Source: Gammaproteobacteria bacterium
Lineage (GTDB): Bacteria; Pseudomonadota; Gammaproteobacteria; Thiohalobacterales; Thiohalobacteraceae
NCBI GenBank assembly: GCA_016214925.1
Contig: JACRMO010000284.1
Span: forward strand, 1 to 26,201
Direction: 5' to 3'
DNA: 26,201 nucleotides
Part shown: piece after piece, positions 7,491 through 14,498 of the stretch
Layout of the letters: the number at the start of each line of letters is the position of its first letter
How positions within the stretch are numbered: the stretch's first letter is position 1
Notes under the pieces: model-generated
Database searches by the model: none
Told to the model about the DNA's origin: nothing
Seen by the model: only the letters and a program-made list of their open reading frames with translations
Program-made: the position numbers and the translations under genes

Positions 7491-8825
7491 ATGCCCCGGT
7501 ACACTGCGTTGAAAATAACAACCCGTGTCGCGATGGGGCTCTTGTCCGTGTTGTTTCTGATGCCCCTTAATGCCGGCGCGGTGCCCAGCTTCGCGCGCCA
7601 GACGGGTACTCAGTGCGTGACGTGCCATACGGTCTTTCCGGAATTGACGCCGTTCGGACGCTGGTTCAAGTTGCGCGGCTACACGCTGAGCAGCGGTGCG
7701 AAGTCTTCCGGATTGGCCGCGCTGCCGCTCTCGGGTACCGTGCTGGTCTCCAACACGTCCACCCAAAACACCACCGGGGCGGACCCGGAAAATTTTCCGC
7801 GCGACGACCAGACCATCCTGCAAGTGGCCGGCGTGTATTACGCCGGACGCATTAGCGAGAAGTCCGGCGCGTTCGTCCAATATTCCTACGATGGCATCGA
7901 ACGCAATTGGGGCGTTGAGATGGCCGATATCCGCTATGCCGATAGCACCACCGTAAACAGTGCGGAGCTGGTGTACGGCGTCACCCTGAATAATACGCCG
8001 ACCGTGCAGGATGCCTGGAACAGCATACCCGTGTGGGGATTCCCCCATGTAGCCGATGCCGGCTTGATGCCGGCCGCGAGCACGCTGTTGGACATGACGC
8101 TCGCCTCCCAAGTGGGCGGATTCGGACTCTATGGGCTGTGGGACAACCTGCTCTACGGCGAACTGACGTTTTACCGCAGCGCCGATCGGGGAGGGTTGCG
8201 CCCGCTCAGCACCGGGGTGGCTGTCGAAAACGTGTTAAGCGACTACGCGCCTTATTGGCGTCTCGCGCTGCAAAGTGACCGGGGCGCCCACAGCATGCAG
8301 GTCGGAATTTACGGCATGGTCGCCGAAATCTATCCCGATGCGGACGACCCGAGCGGGTCGACCAACCGCTTCCGGGACATCGGCGTCGACACGCAGTATC
8401 AATACCTGGGCGGCGATCATTCCTTCTCGGCGCAGGCCACCTGGATCCGCGAACGGCAAAAATGGAACGCCAGCTTTGCCCAGGGTGCCACGGCAAATTC
8501 GTCGGACGATCTGACGACGATCAAGGCCAATGCCCACTATGCCTACCAGCATCGCTATGGAGGCGGGCTCGGTTATTTTTCGACGTTCGGCGACACCGAT
8601 GTCCTAAAATACATGATAGATCCGGTGATGGGCAGCGCCAACGGCAGCCCAAACACCCGCGGATGGATGCTGGAGCTGGATTACCTGCCGTGGGACTGGA
8701 CGAAGTTCGCGGTGCGCTATACCGACTACGAGAAATTCAACGGCGCCGCCACCGACTACGACGGCTTCGGCAGAAATGCAGCGGACAACAACACGCTTTA
8801 TTTAATGGGATGGTTCCTGTTCTGA
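7491..8825 (+). CDS. Outer-membrane monoheme cytochrome-porin fusion, Cyc2-like (444 aa)
   Basis: The start ATG follows AAGGAGAATGGC. A signal peptide ends near LNAGA. The mature N-terminus reads PSFARQTGTQCVTCHTVFPE with one c-type heme site (Cys42, Cys45, His46), then LTPFGRWFKLRGY. The remaining 380 or so residues alternate polar and aromatic/hydrophobic residues like a beta-barrel, and the chain ends in GWFLF, a terminal Phe as expected for outer-membrane insertion. This order (a short cytochrome domain with an FGR-x-FK signature fused to a porin) is that of the Cyc2 cytochrome-porin family, whose studied members oxidise Fe(II) at the cell surface. There are no other CxxCH sites. Whether this one uses iron, copper or another donor cannot be told from sequence. 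It could also be a distant relative with a different role. Confidence 0.82.
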   Translation: MPRYTALKITTRVAMGLLSVLFLMPLNAGAVPSFARQTGTQCVTCHTVFPELTPFGRWFKLRGYTLSSGAKSSGLAALPLSGTVLVSNTSTQNTTGADPENFPRDDQTILQVAGVYYAGRISEKSGAFVQYSYDGIERNWGVEMADIRYADSTTVNSAELVYGVTLNNTPTVQDAWNSIPVWGFPHVADAGLMPAASTLLDMTLASQVGGFGLYGLWDNLLYGELTFYRSADRGGLRPLSTGVAVENVLSDYAPYWRLALQSDRGAHSMQVGIYGMVAEIYPDADDPSGSTNRFRDIGVDTQYQYLGGDHSFSAQATWIRERQKWNASFAQGATANSSDDLTTIKANAHYAYQHRYGGGLGYFSTFGDTDVLKYMIDPVMGSANGSPNTRGWMLELDYLPWDWTKFAVRYTDYEKFNGAATDYDGFGRNAADNNTLYLMGWFLF

Positions 8826-8904
8826 GCCGGTGAGGTGGTGCAGCGGAGGCGATATGGAACAGCAGCAGTTCTCCGTGTCTCGAACACCTTGAAGGAGGTG
8901 ACTT

Positions 8905-9366
8905 ATGAGTAACAGTGAACTCTCTGTCGCGCTGTTTATCCTGCGTCTCGGTTTGGGCGTGTTTCTCCTGCTGTTCGGCATCGACAAGATCATCGTGCCC
9001 GAGACCGCCGTGGACGTGTTCGCGCATTTCTACAGACTGGTCATCTCGCACGACCTGGCCTTCGGCGCAGGGATATTGGAAATACTGCTTAGCCTTGCGT
9101 TCCTCGCCGGCCTATGGAAGACGCTGACGTATGGCCTGGCGCTGTTGCTGCATGCGGTCTCCACGCTGGCGACCTACCAGGAACTGCTCGCGCCGTTCGG
9201 CGCGAATCATCTGTTCCTCGCGGCGATTCCGGTGCTCGCGGCGTTCATCGCACTGTTTCTACTGCGCCGTCACGATAGGTTGTGGAGCATGAGTAACGCT
9301 GTGGGCAAGTTCATCCGTGTAAGCGAGACACATGCTGCGGCTGGAGGTCAAGGTCATGATTCCTGA
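8905..9366 (+). CDS. DoxX family inner-membrane protein (153 aa)
   Basis: The start ATG has AAGGAGGTGACTT upstream. Four hydrophobic segments are visible: about 8-25, 52-70, 74-90 and 102-120. The first carries LRLGLGVFLLLFGIDKI, the characteristic opening of DoxX-like proteins (R-x-x-x-G-x-x-F-x-x-x-G-x-x-K). The polar tail (RRHDRLWSMSNA...) is probably cytoplasmic. DoxX proteins occur in thiosulfate:quinone oxidoreductase and in various stress loci, and the function of stand-alone members is mostly unknown. Its 3' end overlaps the next gene by 11 bases, so the DoxX and YHS proteins are very likely co-translated and may act together. Confidence 0.88.
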   Translation: MSNSELSVALFILRLGLGVFLLLFGIDKIIVPETAVDVFAHFYRLVISHDLAFGAGILEILLSLAFLAGLWKTLTYGLALLLHAVSTLATYQELLAPFGANHLFLAAIPVLAAFIALFLLRRHDRLWSMSNAVGKFIRVSETHAAAGGQGHDS

Positions 9367-9874
9367 GCAAGGCAAGGTGAAGGATCCGGTCTGTCTGATG
9401 CAGGTAGATCCAGATCAATACGCCATCGATTATCTGGGAATGCATTTCGCATTCTGTTCCCAGCAGTGCCAGGGCCGTTTTCTGGCGAACCCGCATGCGT
9501 ACATCGGTATACCGGGCGAGAAAGCGCCCAAGCAGGAAGGCCGGAAGGTCATCAAGCGTCGGCACCTGCGTCTGGCGGAACCGCTCTCCGATGAGGAGGC
9601 GCGTCAGGTCATTGAGCACTTGATGAGCATGATGGGTGTGTATTCCGTCCATGCCCAAGGCTGCGAGTTGCAGATCACATATGACCTGCTCCAGGCGACG
9701 GCTGCGCAACTTGAGGCGACGCTGGTGCAGGCAGGCGCCCATTTGGGTGAGGGTTGGGGCGAGAAGTTGCGGCGCGCCTTCGTGCACTACTTGGAGGAAA
9801 CCGAGGTACAGAACTTGGAAGTGCGCGCCGGCAGCGGCGGGCATGAACACGGCGGGCCGCATCATCATGGCTGA
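9356..9874 (+). CDS. YHS domain protein with HMA-like second domain (172 aa)
   Basis: The start at 9356 has GGAGG eight bases upstream and overlaps the end of the DoxX gene; the longer reading frame from 9332 is less likely. Residues 9-50 form a YHS domain: KDPVCLMQVDP, then GMHFAFCSQQCQGRF and NPHAYIG. Residues about 65-128 (RRHLRLAEPLSDEEARQVIE ... GVYSVHAQGCELQITYDLLQ ... LEATLVQAG) show the beta-alpha-beta-beta-alpha pattern and spacing of heavy-metal-associated (HMA) domains but lack the CxxC metal site. The tail ends in HEHGGPHHHG. Such a fusion suggests metal sensing or transfer in the cytoplasm. The HMA assignment is by secondary-structure pattern only. It is the last gene before a strong terminator. 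Confidence 0.85.
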   Translation: MIPEQGKVKDPVCLMQVDPDQYAIDYLGMHFAFCSQQCQGRFLANPHAYIGIPGEKAPKQEGRKVIKRRHLRLAEPLSDEEARQVIEHLMSMMGVYSVHAQGCELQITYDLLQATAAQLEATLVQAGAHLGEGWGEKLRRAFVHYLEETEVQNLEVRAGSGGHEHGGPHHHG

Positions 9875-9953
9875 TGCGCAGGACTGACATGAGCGCGGAA
9901 GAGCAACGCAGATAAGGAGAATCTGATCGACCTGATCCTGGCTCCAGCCGGAT

Positions 9954-10040
9954 ATGGGCGCAATCGTGCGCGCTTTCGAGGTGATAGCCCAGTTCGCGCG
10001 TGCCGGCAGCGTGACGCACCTATACGGTGCGTCACGCTGA
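9954..10040 (+). pseudogene. Possible gene remnant (28-codon open frame)
   Basis: From ATG 9954 one frame reads MGAIVRAFEVIAQFARAGSV and ends GASR at TGA. Its amphipathic, protein-like composition stands out, but no ribosome site precedes the ATG and the frame closes at TGA 9933-9935 just upstream. The terminator stem forms its last 11 codons. It may be the tail of a lost gene or chance; no family is recognised. Confidence 0.2.
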
Positions 10041-10050
10041 ATGTGTTTTT
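10008..10050 (+). terminator. Rho-independent terminator of the island transcript
   Basis: AGCGTGACGCACC (10008-10020) pairs perfectly with GGTGCGTCACGCT (10026-10038) around the five-base loop TATAC. The stem is followed, after a short gap, by GTTTTT (10045-10050). A 13-bp GC-rich stem is unusually strong. It lies 134 bases after the second YHS gene and separates the left-hand run from the secreted-protein pair. Confidence 0.75.
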
Positions 10051-10068
10051 CACCAAGATCACTTGGTG
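10051..10068. repeat. 7-bp inverted repeat beside the terminator
   Basis: CACCAAG and CTTGGTG flank ATCA immediately after the T-run of the terminator. This is an operator-sized palindrome about 130 bases upstream of the TATAAT box of the next gene. The function is unknown; it may be a regulator site or part of a longer secondary structure. Confidence 0.4.
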
Positions 10069-10192
10069 TGCCGCCTTCCGTGCGATCGAACGGAGAGGCG
10101 CGGAATTCCCATTCGTGTTCGAGGTTTTGTGTACGGTGTGATGGAGATTCAGCGGGAGTTGATCTGGCGCAAGGTTTACCGCGCGATGTGTC

Positions 10193-10198
10193 TATAAT
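10193..10198 (+). promoter_or_regulatory. Candidate -10 box for the Cys/His-rich gene
   Basis: TATAAT lies 38 bases before the ATG at 10236. No good -35 hexamer is found at 16-18 bases (TTGATC is 28 bases away, TTTACC only 12), which may mean that an activator is needed. Confidence 0.4.
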
Positions 10199-10235
10199 AA
10201 TTCGTAACGGCGGCGCTTCCCATAGGGATAGGGAC

Positions 10236-10634
10236 ATGAATCTGAGGAAGGCGTTTCATCTGTTGCTCATTATTGCCTTTGGACTGCTGCCGATAGGCTC
10301 TCCGGGCGCGCGTATGATGTGCGCATCCGCGCCGTCGCAAGTGTCAACGGTGGTGTCCGCGCACTGCCACCACGCGGCCACGGATCATGTCGCAGACCAG
10401 AGCCATGCCCTGGCGCGCGATTGTCCTTTCTGTGGCGGGCACGGTTGCAAGGATCATTGCCCTACATCCGCTCAGTGTAAACAGGGGTGCGCGACGCCCC
10501 CTGGCATCGGTATCGCGTCGTCATATTGTTCGTGGCAGCCGTCGCATGAGTTGAGCCAAGTCGACTGCAACGCCTTCCTTGACGACTTTCTTCTACCGCC
10601 TCCGGTTCCACCACCGCGTTCCGCCACGCTCTAA
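10236..10634 (+). CDS. Secreted Cys/His-rich protein, possible metal binder (132 aa)
   Basis: The start ATG follows GGGATAGGGAC; the longer reading frame from 10041 runs through the promoter region. A signal peptide (FHLLLIIAFGLLPIGSPGA) precedes a region dense in Cys and His: SAHCHHAATDHVADQSHALA, RDCPFCGGHGCKDHCP and SAQCKQGCA. The protein ends in a Pro-rich tail, LLPPPVPPPRSATL. The layout (signal peptide, Cys/His cluster, hydrophobic Pro-rich end) resembles the small CopL/DUF2946-type proteins found before copper operons, but I cannot confirm membership. Binding of copper or another soft metal in the periplasm is a reasonable inference. It is separated by 83 bases from the following Met-rich gene and may be co-transcribed with it. 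Confidence 0.7.
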   Translation: MNLRKAFHLLLIIAFGLLPIGSPGARMMCASAPSQVSTVVSAHCHHAATDHVADQSHALARDCPFCGGHGCKDHCPTSAQCKQGCATPPGIGIASSYCSWQPSHELSQVDCNAFLDDFLLPPPVPPPRSATL

Positions 10635-10717
10635 GCCGTTTCAGTCGTTCACGAACCACAAACGCGGTGCGGTCTCAGGCCGCTCCGCCCGCAATCCGAG
10701 TCACAGGAGATCAACCA

Positions 10718-11089
10718 ATGACTACCCAATATAAAGCGCTTATCGCAGCCCTCATGCTGTTGTTCATCGCACCTTCAACCTATGCGGGACGCGGTCCCGA
10801 CGAGGCGCAGTTCCAGCAGCGTATCCAGAAGATGGATGCGCTGATCGAACAGGCGGGCGCGGCGGCCACGCCGGCCGAGCGTGAGAAGTTGCTCGCTCAG
10901 CATATGCAAGAGATGCGTGCCTGCATGGGCATGATGAAAAGCGGCGGCGGGATGGGCATGCAGTCAGGCAAGGCGGTTCCGGGGATGAACATGGACGATC
11001 GCATGATGGACGTGGAAAAGCGCATGGACATGATGCAGATGATGATGGACCAGATGGTGAAACAACAAGAGGAATCCCGGAAGAAATAG
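10718..11089 (+). CDS. Methionine-rich secreted protein (123 aa)
   Basis: The start ATG has ACAGGAGATCAACCA upstream. A signal peptide ends at STYA, followed by GRGPDEAQFQQRI. The middle (QKMDALIEQAGAAATPAERE, HMQEMRACMGMM) looks alpha-helical with a single Cys. The C-terminal half is Met-rich: MGMQSGKAVPGMNMDDRMMD and EKRMDMMQMMMDQMV. Methionine clusters on a helical scaffold resemble periplasmic copper-binding or CpxP/Spy-like small proteins, but no named family is assigned. The role suggested by context is Cu(I) buffering. It is the last + strand gene before the convergent ABC exporter unit, with only 60 bases between the two stop codons. Confidence 0.75.
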   Translation: MTTQYKALIAALMLLFIAPSTYAGRGPDEAQFQQRIQKMDALIEQAGAAATPAEREKLLAQHMQEMRACMGMMKSGGGMGMQSGKAVPGMNMDDRMMDVEKRMDMMQMMMDQMVKQQEESRKK

Positions 11090-11149
11090 GCATAAGGCGG
11101 GCGTCGTGTGCAACGCAGGTTGTGATGTGCACGACGTCCGTCGCACGTT

Positions 11150-11584
11150 CTAGCGGGGCCGACGCATCAGCCACAACAACAACGGCGGAATCAGCAACCA
11201 CTGCAGCAAGGGCGTTGCACCGATGCCGAGCACGGGAACGATCGGCATCTGCCCGGTGTATCCCCAATCCCCACCGGGAATGGCGTTGGTCAGTTCGCTA
11301 TACACCGTATACGCCGCGCCAACGAGGGTGAATACCACGCCATTCAAGAGCGTCCGGCCGGCGAACCAAGACCGGTTGCGGGTCAGCAGGGCGACCAACT
11401 CGTAGCACACCAGCAGAATCAGCAGGTCACCGGCGGTACAGTGGGCCAGGCTGAACAGAATGTAGCCCCAATCGTTCCGCTGCCACAGCGTGTAGAGGGG
11501 CAGTTGCGCAAACTCCCAGAACAGTTCGAGCGGTAGCGCCAACATCAACAGTTGCAGTTCGGGTTGTCGTCGCCAATCGCGCAC
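11150..11584 (-). CDS. Small polytopic membrane protein of unknown function (144 aa)
   Basis: Starts with GTG two bases after the stop codon of the permease gene, with GGGGCG upstream, so it is translationally coupled to it. Four hydrophobic segments are visible (about 11-30, 42-67, 80-95 and 117-138), separated by short loops with aromatic and acidic residues (LELFWEFAQLPLYTLWQ; YSELTNAIPGGDWGYTG). The chain ends LLWLMRRPR, placing a positive tail probably in the cytoplasm. I do not recognise the family. Its fixed position as the last gene of the ABC exporter unit suggests an accessory role in that system. Confidence 0.75.
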   Translation of the reverse strand: MRDWRRQPELQLLMLALPLELFWEFAQLPLYTLWQRNDWGYILFSLAHCTAGDLLILLVCYELVALLTRNRSWFAGRTLLNGVVFTLVGAAYTVYSELTNAIPGGDWGYTGQMPIVPVLGIGATPLLQWLLIPPLLLWLMRRPR

Positions 11585-11586
11585 CG

Positions 11587-12780
11587 CTAACGCCCCGCAA
11601 AGACTACTGCGGGCTGCAACTTAAGCACCGGGCGTGCGCTGATTGCCGCCGCTGTTAGACTCACGATCAAGACTCCGACGGTTCCAAGCAATGGGGTAAA
11701 CCACATCATGCGAAACGGATAACCCGCCTTTGCAGTGATCTCGCCGACAAGTACACATGCACCGAGCCCAAGACCGGTGCCGGTAAGCGCGCAGATCCCG
11801 GTCTGTGCGAAAATCATGGACAGCAAAACCCGCGGGGTCGCGCCCATTGCATTGAGAACGGCGTACTGTTTCAGATTCTCGTACGTGAATATATACAGCA
11901 GGACACCGGTAACGCCGAAGCCCACTGACATCGCCAAAATCAGCATGGCGGCCATATCGCCGACATCTTCCGAATTGACGAGGTACCAGCGCACTGTGTC
12001 TGTCTTGAAATCCTCCGACGCGCGCGCACGCAACCCCGTTCGTGCATGGATGCGCTGCGCCAGATCATTCGGGGACAGGCCGGGTTCGGCGGTCGCCAGG
12101 ACAAAGGTAAGAAGGTGTCGTTCCTGTGGCAGAATGCGCGCGGCGTTAGCGAAGGTCGTGTAGATCAGCGGCCGCGGCGGAAATCTTGGCAAGGTCTCCG
12201 AGCGCCCAACCACCTTGATACGCTGGTCATTGGCCAGGAGTTCGTCGCCGACAGCCAGTTCCCGTATGGCCGCCTCAAGATGCGCGCCGTCATGAGGCCA
12301 TTGATCGGTTTTGAGAACCGGTGTAAGCAGTTTGCCGCTGGTGCCACCGTCATCGATGATGGCCGCATCGGGCGCGCGCAACACGGTTGGAACGCCGCCA
12401 TCTTTTAACACAGGGGCGCCAGCCAGCGTGGCATCGTCCACACCGATCACTTGGAAAGTCTGGAAGCGGCCGTTGGGGAAACGCGCATCCACCGTTCCCA
12501 GCGCAAGAGGAACCGCATAGCGCACGCCCTCGACGCCACGGATACGGTCCAATGCCGAGTCAGGCATGTTGATGGTCTGCTCGACGGACTCCACCGCGGC
12601 ATCCATGACCCAGACATCCGCCGCGCCGTTTTCGGCAATCAGGGCGAAGCCGCGGGTCATGAATCCGCTGAAATACGCCGCGGCGAAGGTCACAAGGAAA
12701 GCGGTAAACGCAATACCCAGGAGCAGGCCTGTGTATTTGGCGCGGTCGGCCATGAGCATTTTCAAGGCGATGTAGAGCAC
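11587..12780 (-). CDS. ABC transporter permease, FtsX/MacB-DevC type (397 aa)
   Basis: Integral membrane subunit of an export or lipid/peptide-extrusion ABC system. The start is a GTG immediately after the stop codon of the adaptor gene. Layout: one N-terminal helix (about 17-42), a large extracytoplasmic domain (about 45-270, with VWVMDAAVESVEQTINMPD near its start), then three C-terminal helices. The C-terminal half, YTYENLKQYAVLNAMGATP-like (FTYENLKQYAVLNAMGATPR), is the conserved FtsX-domain block, and ISARPVLKLQPAVVFAGR closes the chain. A single FtsX unit with one periplasmic domain fits the DevC/MacB group rather than LolCE. The substrate is unknown; the divergent arrangement with copper genes suggests an envelope-stress role. 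Confidence 0.92.
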   Translation of the reverse strand: MLYIALKMLMADRAKYTGLLLGIAFTAFLVTFAAAYFSGFMTRGFALIAENGAADVWVMDAAVESVEQTINMPDSALDRIRGVEGVRYAVPLALGTVDARFPNGRFQTFQVIGVDDATLAGAPVLKDGGVPTVLRAPDAAIIDDGGTSGKLLTPVLKTDQWPHDGAHLEAAIRELAVGDELLANDQRIKVVGRSETLPRFPPRPLIYTTFANAARILPQERHLLTFVLATAEPGLSPNDLAQRIHARTGLRARASEDFKTDTVRWYLVNSEDVGDMAAMLILAMSVGFGVTGVLLYIFTYENLKQYAVLNAMGATPRVLLSMIFAQTGICALTGTGLGLGACVLVGEITAKAGYPFRMMWFTPLLGTVGVLIVSLTAAAISARPVLKLQPAVVFAGR

Positions 12781-13707
12781 CTAGCGTCCCGTCCCGGAAC
12801 GTGTCGACGAAACAGGCGATGCTTGTATGTAGACATCCAACTGTTGACCGACATACACGGGTATGTCTCCACGGGTAAAGCCATAAATCACTTGCAAGAC
12901 ACGCCGGTCCGTCCGCTCGGTGCCCTGCCCGGTCAGCGCCGTTTTTGGAATGACGTACGGTTCGAGATACTCGAACTCAAGCGGTATCTTCTGGTCCGGA
13001 TTGCCGCGCACAAAGGCCATCGCCTCTGCGTCGGGCCGAACACGCCACGCCTCGTTCTCATCAATGTCGACGCGCACATGCAACGTGGCATCGTCACCAA
13101 TGAGCATTGTCGGTGCGACGGTGCCGCCACCTTCCATGTACTCGCCCGGACGCATTCTCAGTTGCAGGATTACACCAGCGATGGGCGCACGCACGATGCG
13201 GCGATCTATTTCGACTTTAATTTGTCCGACTTGCGCCTTCGCCAGTTCAAGTGCTGCTACCGCCTGGGCGGCCTCATCGCGAAGATCGCTCAAATCCTGC
13301 GCACTGATTACCCCGGGATCGCGCCGTCTGAGATTCTCCGCATTGTTGAGACGGTGCTTTGGCTTTTGTAGTGAAGCCGCCGCCTCTTTGACCTTCGCAG
13401 TCGCGGTAAGGAGTTGCGCCTGGAGATCCCGGTCATCGATCTCAAAGAGTATGTCGCCGGGCTTGACGTGGTCGCCAACCTGCACATCAACATTCTTGAC
13501 GATGCCGGGAACCGGCGTGCCTATGGCCAGGTTGCGGCTGCTGGCCTCAACCAAGCCAGCGCCGGATACATAGGCGGTATAGGGCGCATGCGGTGGCTGG
13601 ATAACGGGAGGTTGCGTGGATGCCGGTTGGTTATCATGAATAATCGCAACGATTGCAACCAACACACCGAGAATCGCCAAAAACAACAGGGCATGCCTAC
13701 GGATCAT
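12781..13707 (-). CDS. HlyD/DevB-type periplasmic adaptor of the ABC exporter (308 aa)
   Basis: Membrane fusion protein that would connect the permease to the periplasm or an outer-membrane channel. An N-terminal anchor (RRHALLFLAILGVLVAIVAI) is followed by the lipoyl-like half motif GTPVPGIVKNVDVQVGDHVKPGDILFEID (given here in outline), a coiled-coil hairpin (about 95-160, QAQLLTATAKVKEAAASLQ and DLRDEAAQAVAALELAKAQV), the second half motif IVRAPIAGVILQLRMRPGEY, and a C-terminal beta domain. The start overlaps the ATPase stop by four bases (ATGA), and its stop adjoins the permease start. The hairpin is short, so an outer-membrane partner may be missing or different; no TolC-like gene is in the window. 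Confidence 0.9.
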   Translation of the reverse strand: MIRRHALLFLAILGVLVAIVAIIHDNQPASTQPPVIQPPHAPYTAYVSGAGLVEASSRNLAIGTPVPGIVKNVDVQVGDHVKPGDILFEIDDRDLQAQLLTATAKVKEAAASLQKPKHRLNNAENLRRRDPGVISAQDLSDLRDEAAQAVAALELAKAQVGQIKVEIDRRIVRAPIAGVILQLRMRPGEYMEGGGTVAPTMLIGDDATLHVRVDIDENEAWRVRPDAEAMAFVRGNPDQKIPLEFEYLEPYVIPKTALTGQGTERTDRRVLQVIYGFTRGDIPVYVGQQLDVYIQASPVSSTRSGTGR

Positions 13708-14429
13708 TGCAGTTGTCCCCGGTGTTTTCCGGCAATGATATCCGTGATTCTTCCATCATCCATGTACGCTATGCGGTCGGCAAACCCAAGAATCCGCGGA
13801 TCGTGCGTTACGATGATCAAAGCCCTGTCCGGGCTTTGAGCTACACCGCGCAGGATGTCCATCATATCCTGTCCCGTCTTGTGGTCCAGATTGCTGGTCG
13901 GTTCGTCACAGACAATGAGTTTTGGGTTATGTACCAGCGCCCGGGCGATCGCCACGCGCTGTTGTTGACCGCCGCTAAGTTGCGCAGGATAAGCGTTCAT
14001 GCGCTCACCCAGGCCCACCGAATCGAGGGCGCTGCGCACCCGTTCCTCCGCACGCCCGCGCGGCACGCCATTGAGCAGCAAGGGTATCGCTACGTTTTCA
14101 AGCGCGGTGAGCGACGGCAGAAGATTGAATACTTGAAAAACAAAGCCTATCGATTTGCCACGGAAGCGCACCCGGTCATTCTGACTCATCTGTTCCAAGT
14201 CATGCCCCAGAACCTTGCATTGCCCTCCGTCCTTATCGAGAATCGCGGCAATGATCGATATCAGCGTTGTCTTCCCGCAACCCGATGGACCTACGAGCAT
14301 GAGTAACTCACCCTGGCGCACATCGAGATCGATACCCCGCAATGCGGCTACTTGCGCGACACCTGTCCCATAGGTCTTGGTCACGCCTTGGCAGCGAACA
14401 GCTATTTCATGATTTGCATCCGTGGACAC
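13704..14429 (-). CDS. ABC transporter ATP-binding protein, LolD/MacB/DevA type (241 aa)
   Basis: Energises the exporter. Walker A GPSGCGKTT (about 47-55), Q-loop FVFQVFNLLPSLTALENV, signature LSGGQQQRVAIARAL, Walker B LIVCDEPTSNLD and the switch histidine in VTHDPRILGFAD are all intact. The length and the DEPTSNLD wording place it with the MacB/LolD branch. The GTG at 14429 is preferred as start because AAAAGG lies six bases upstream. The ATG at 14483 would add 18 Arg/Ser-rich residues unlike the family, has no ribosome site, and lies within the regulatory palindrome 14481-14498. It is the first gene of the leftward unit and is divergent from the multicopper oxidase. Confidence 0.92.
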   Translation of the reverse strand: MSTDANHEIAVRCQGVTKTYGTGVAQVAALRGIDLDVRQGELLMLVGPSGCGKTTLISIIAAILDKDGGQCKVLGHDLEQMSQNDRVRFRGKSIGFVFQVFNLLPSLTALENVAIPLLLNGVPRGRAEERVRSALDSVGLGERMNAYPAQLSGGQQQRVAIARALVHNPKLIVCDEPTSNLDHKTGQDMMDILRGVAQSPDRALIIVTHDPRILGFADRIAYMDDGRITDIIAGKHRGQLQ

Positions 14430-14480
14430 GTTACACCTTTTGCTTGACCATCGTTCTTGTCGATGAGCAGAACGTTTAGA

Positions 14481-14498
14481 CATTACAGGAATGTAATG
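14481..14498. promoter_or_regulatory. CopR/CusR/HprR-type operator palindrome
   Basis: CATTACAGGAATGTAATG is a perfect 7-bp inverted repeat around GGAA. It agrees in all outer positions with the CATTACA-N4-TGTAATG type of site bound by the CusR/HprR/CopR family of heavy-metal response regulators. It sits 87 bases before the multicopper oxidase start and 52 bases before the ABC ATPase GTG, between the two divergent units. A weak -10 (TATCGT, 14531-14536) follows towards the oxidase at a distance that places the palindrome just upstream of the -35 region. The regulator candidate, CopR, is encoded at 18090 in the same rightward operon. Direct binding is inferred. Confidence 0.75.

Larger units (their letters stand above)
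9875..10235 (+). other. Intergenic control region between the island and the next secreted-protein pair
   Basis: This 361-base stretch carries no convincing full gene. It holds a 28-codon open frame that may be gene debris (9954-10040), a strong hairpin terminator (10008-10050), a 7-bp inverted repeat directly after it (10051-10068), and a TATAAT box (10193-10198) upstream of the Cys/His-rich gene. The long antisense frame through it is a shadow of the DoxX/YHS genes. Confidence 0.6.

Noticed and set aside
9311..10237. 308-aa antisense open frame
   Set aside because: It runs antisense to the YHS gene and across the terminator and promoter region, with no recognisable domain.
12451..13371. 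306-aa plus-strand open frame
   Set aside because: It is a shadow of the ABC permease and adaptor genes, whose motifs and coupling are clear.
14430..14483. ATG 14483 as start of the ABC ATPase
   Set aside because: It adds an Arg/Ser-rich extension, lacks a ribosome site and lies in the regulatory palindrome; GTG 14429 has AAAAGG upstream.
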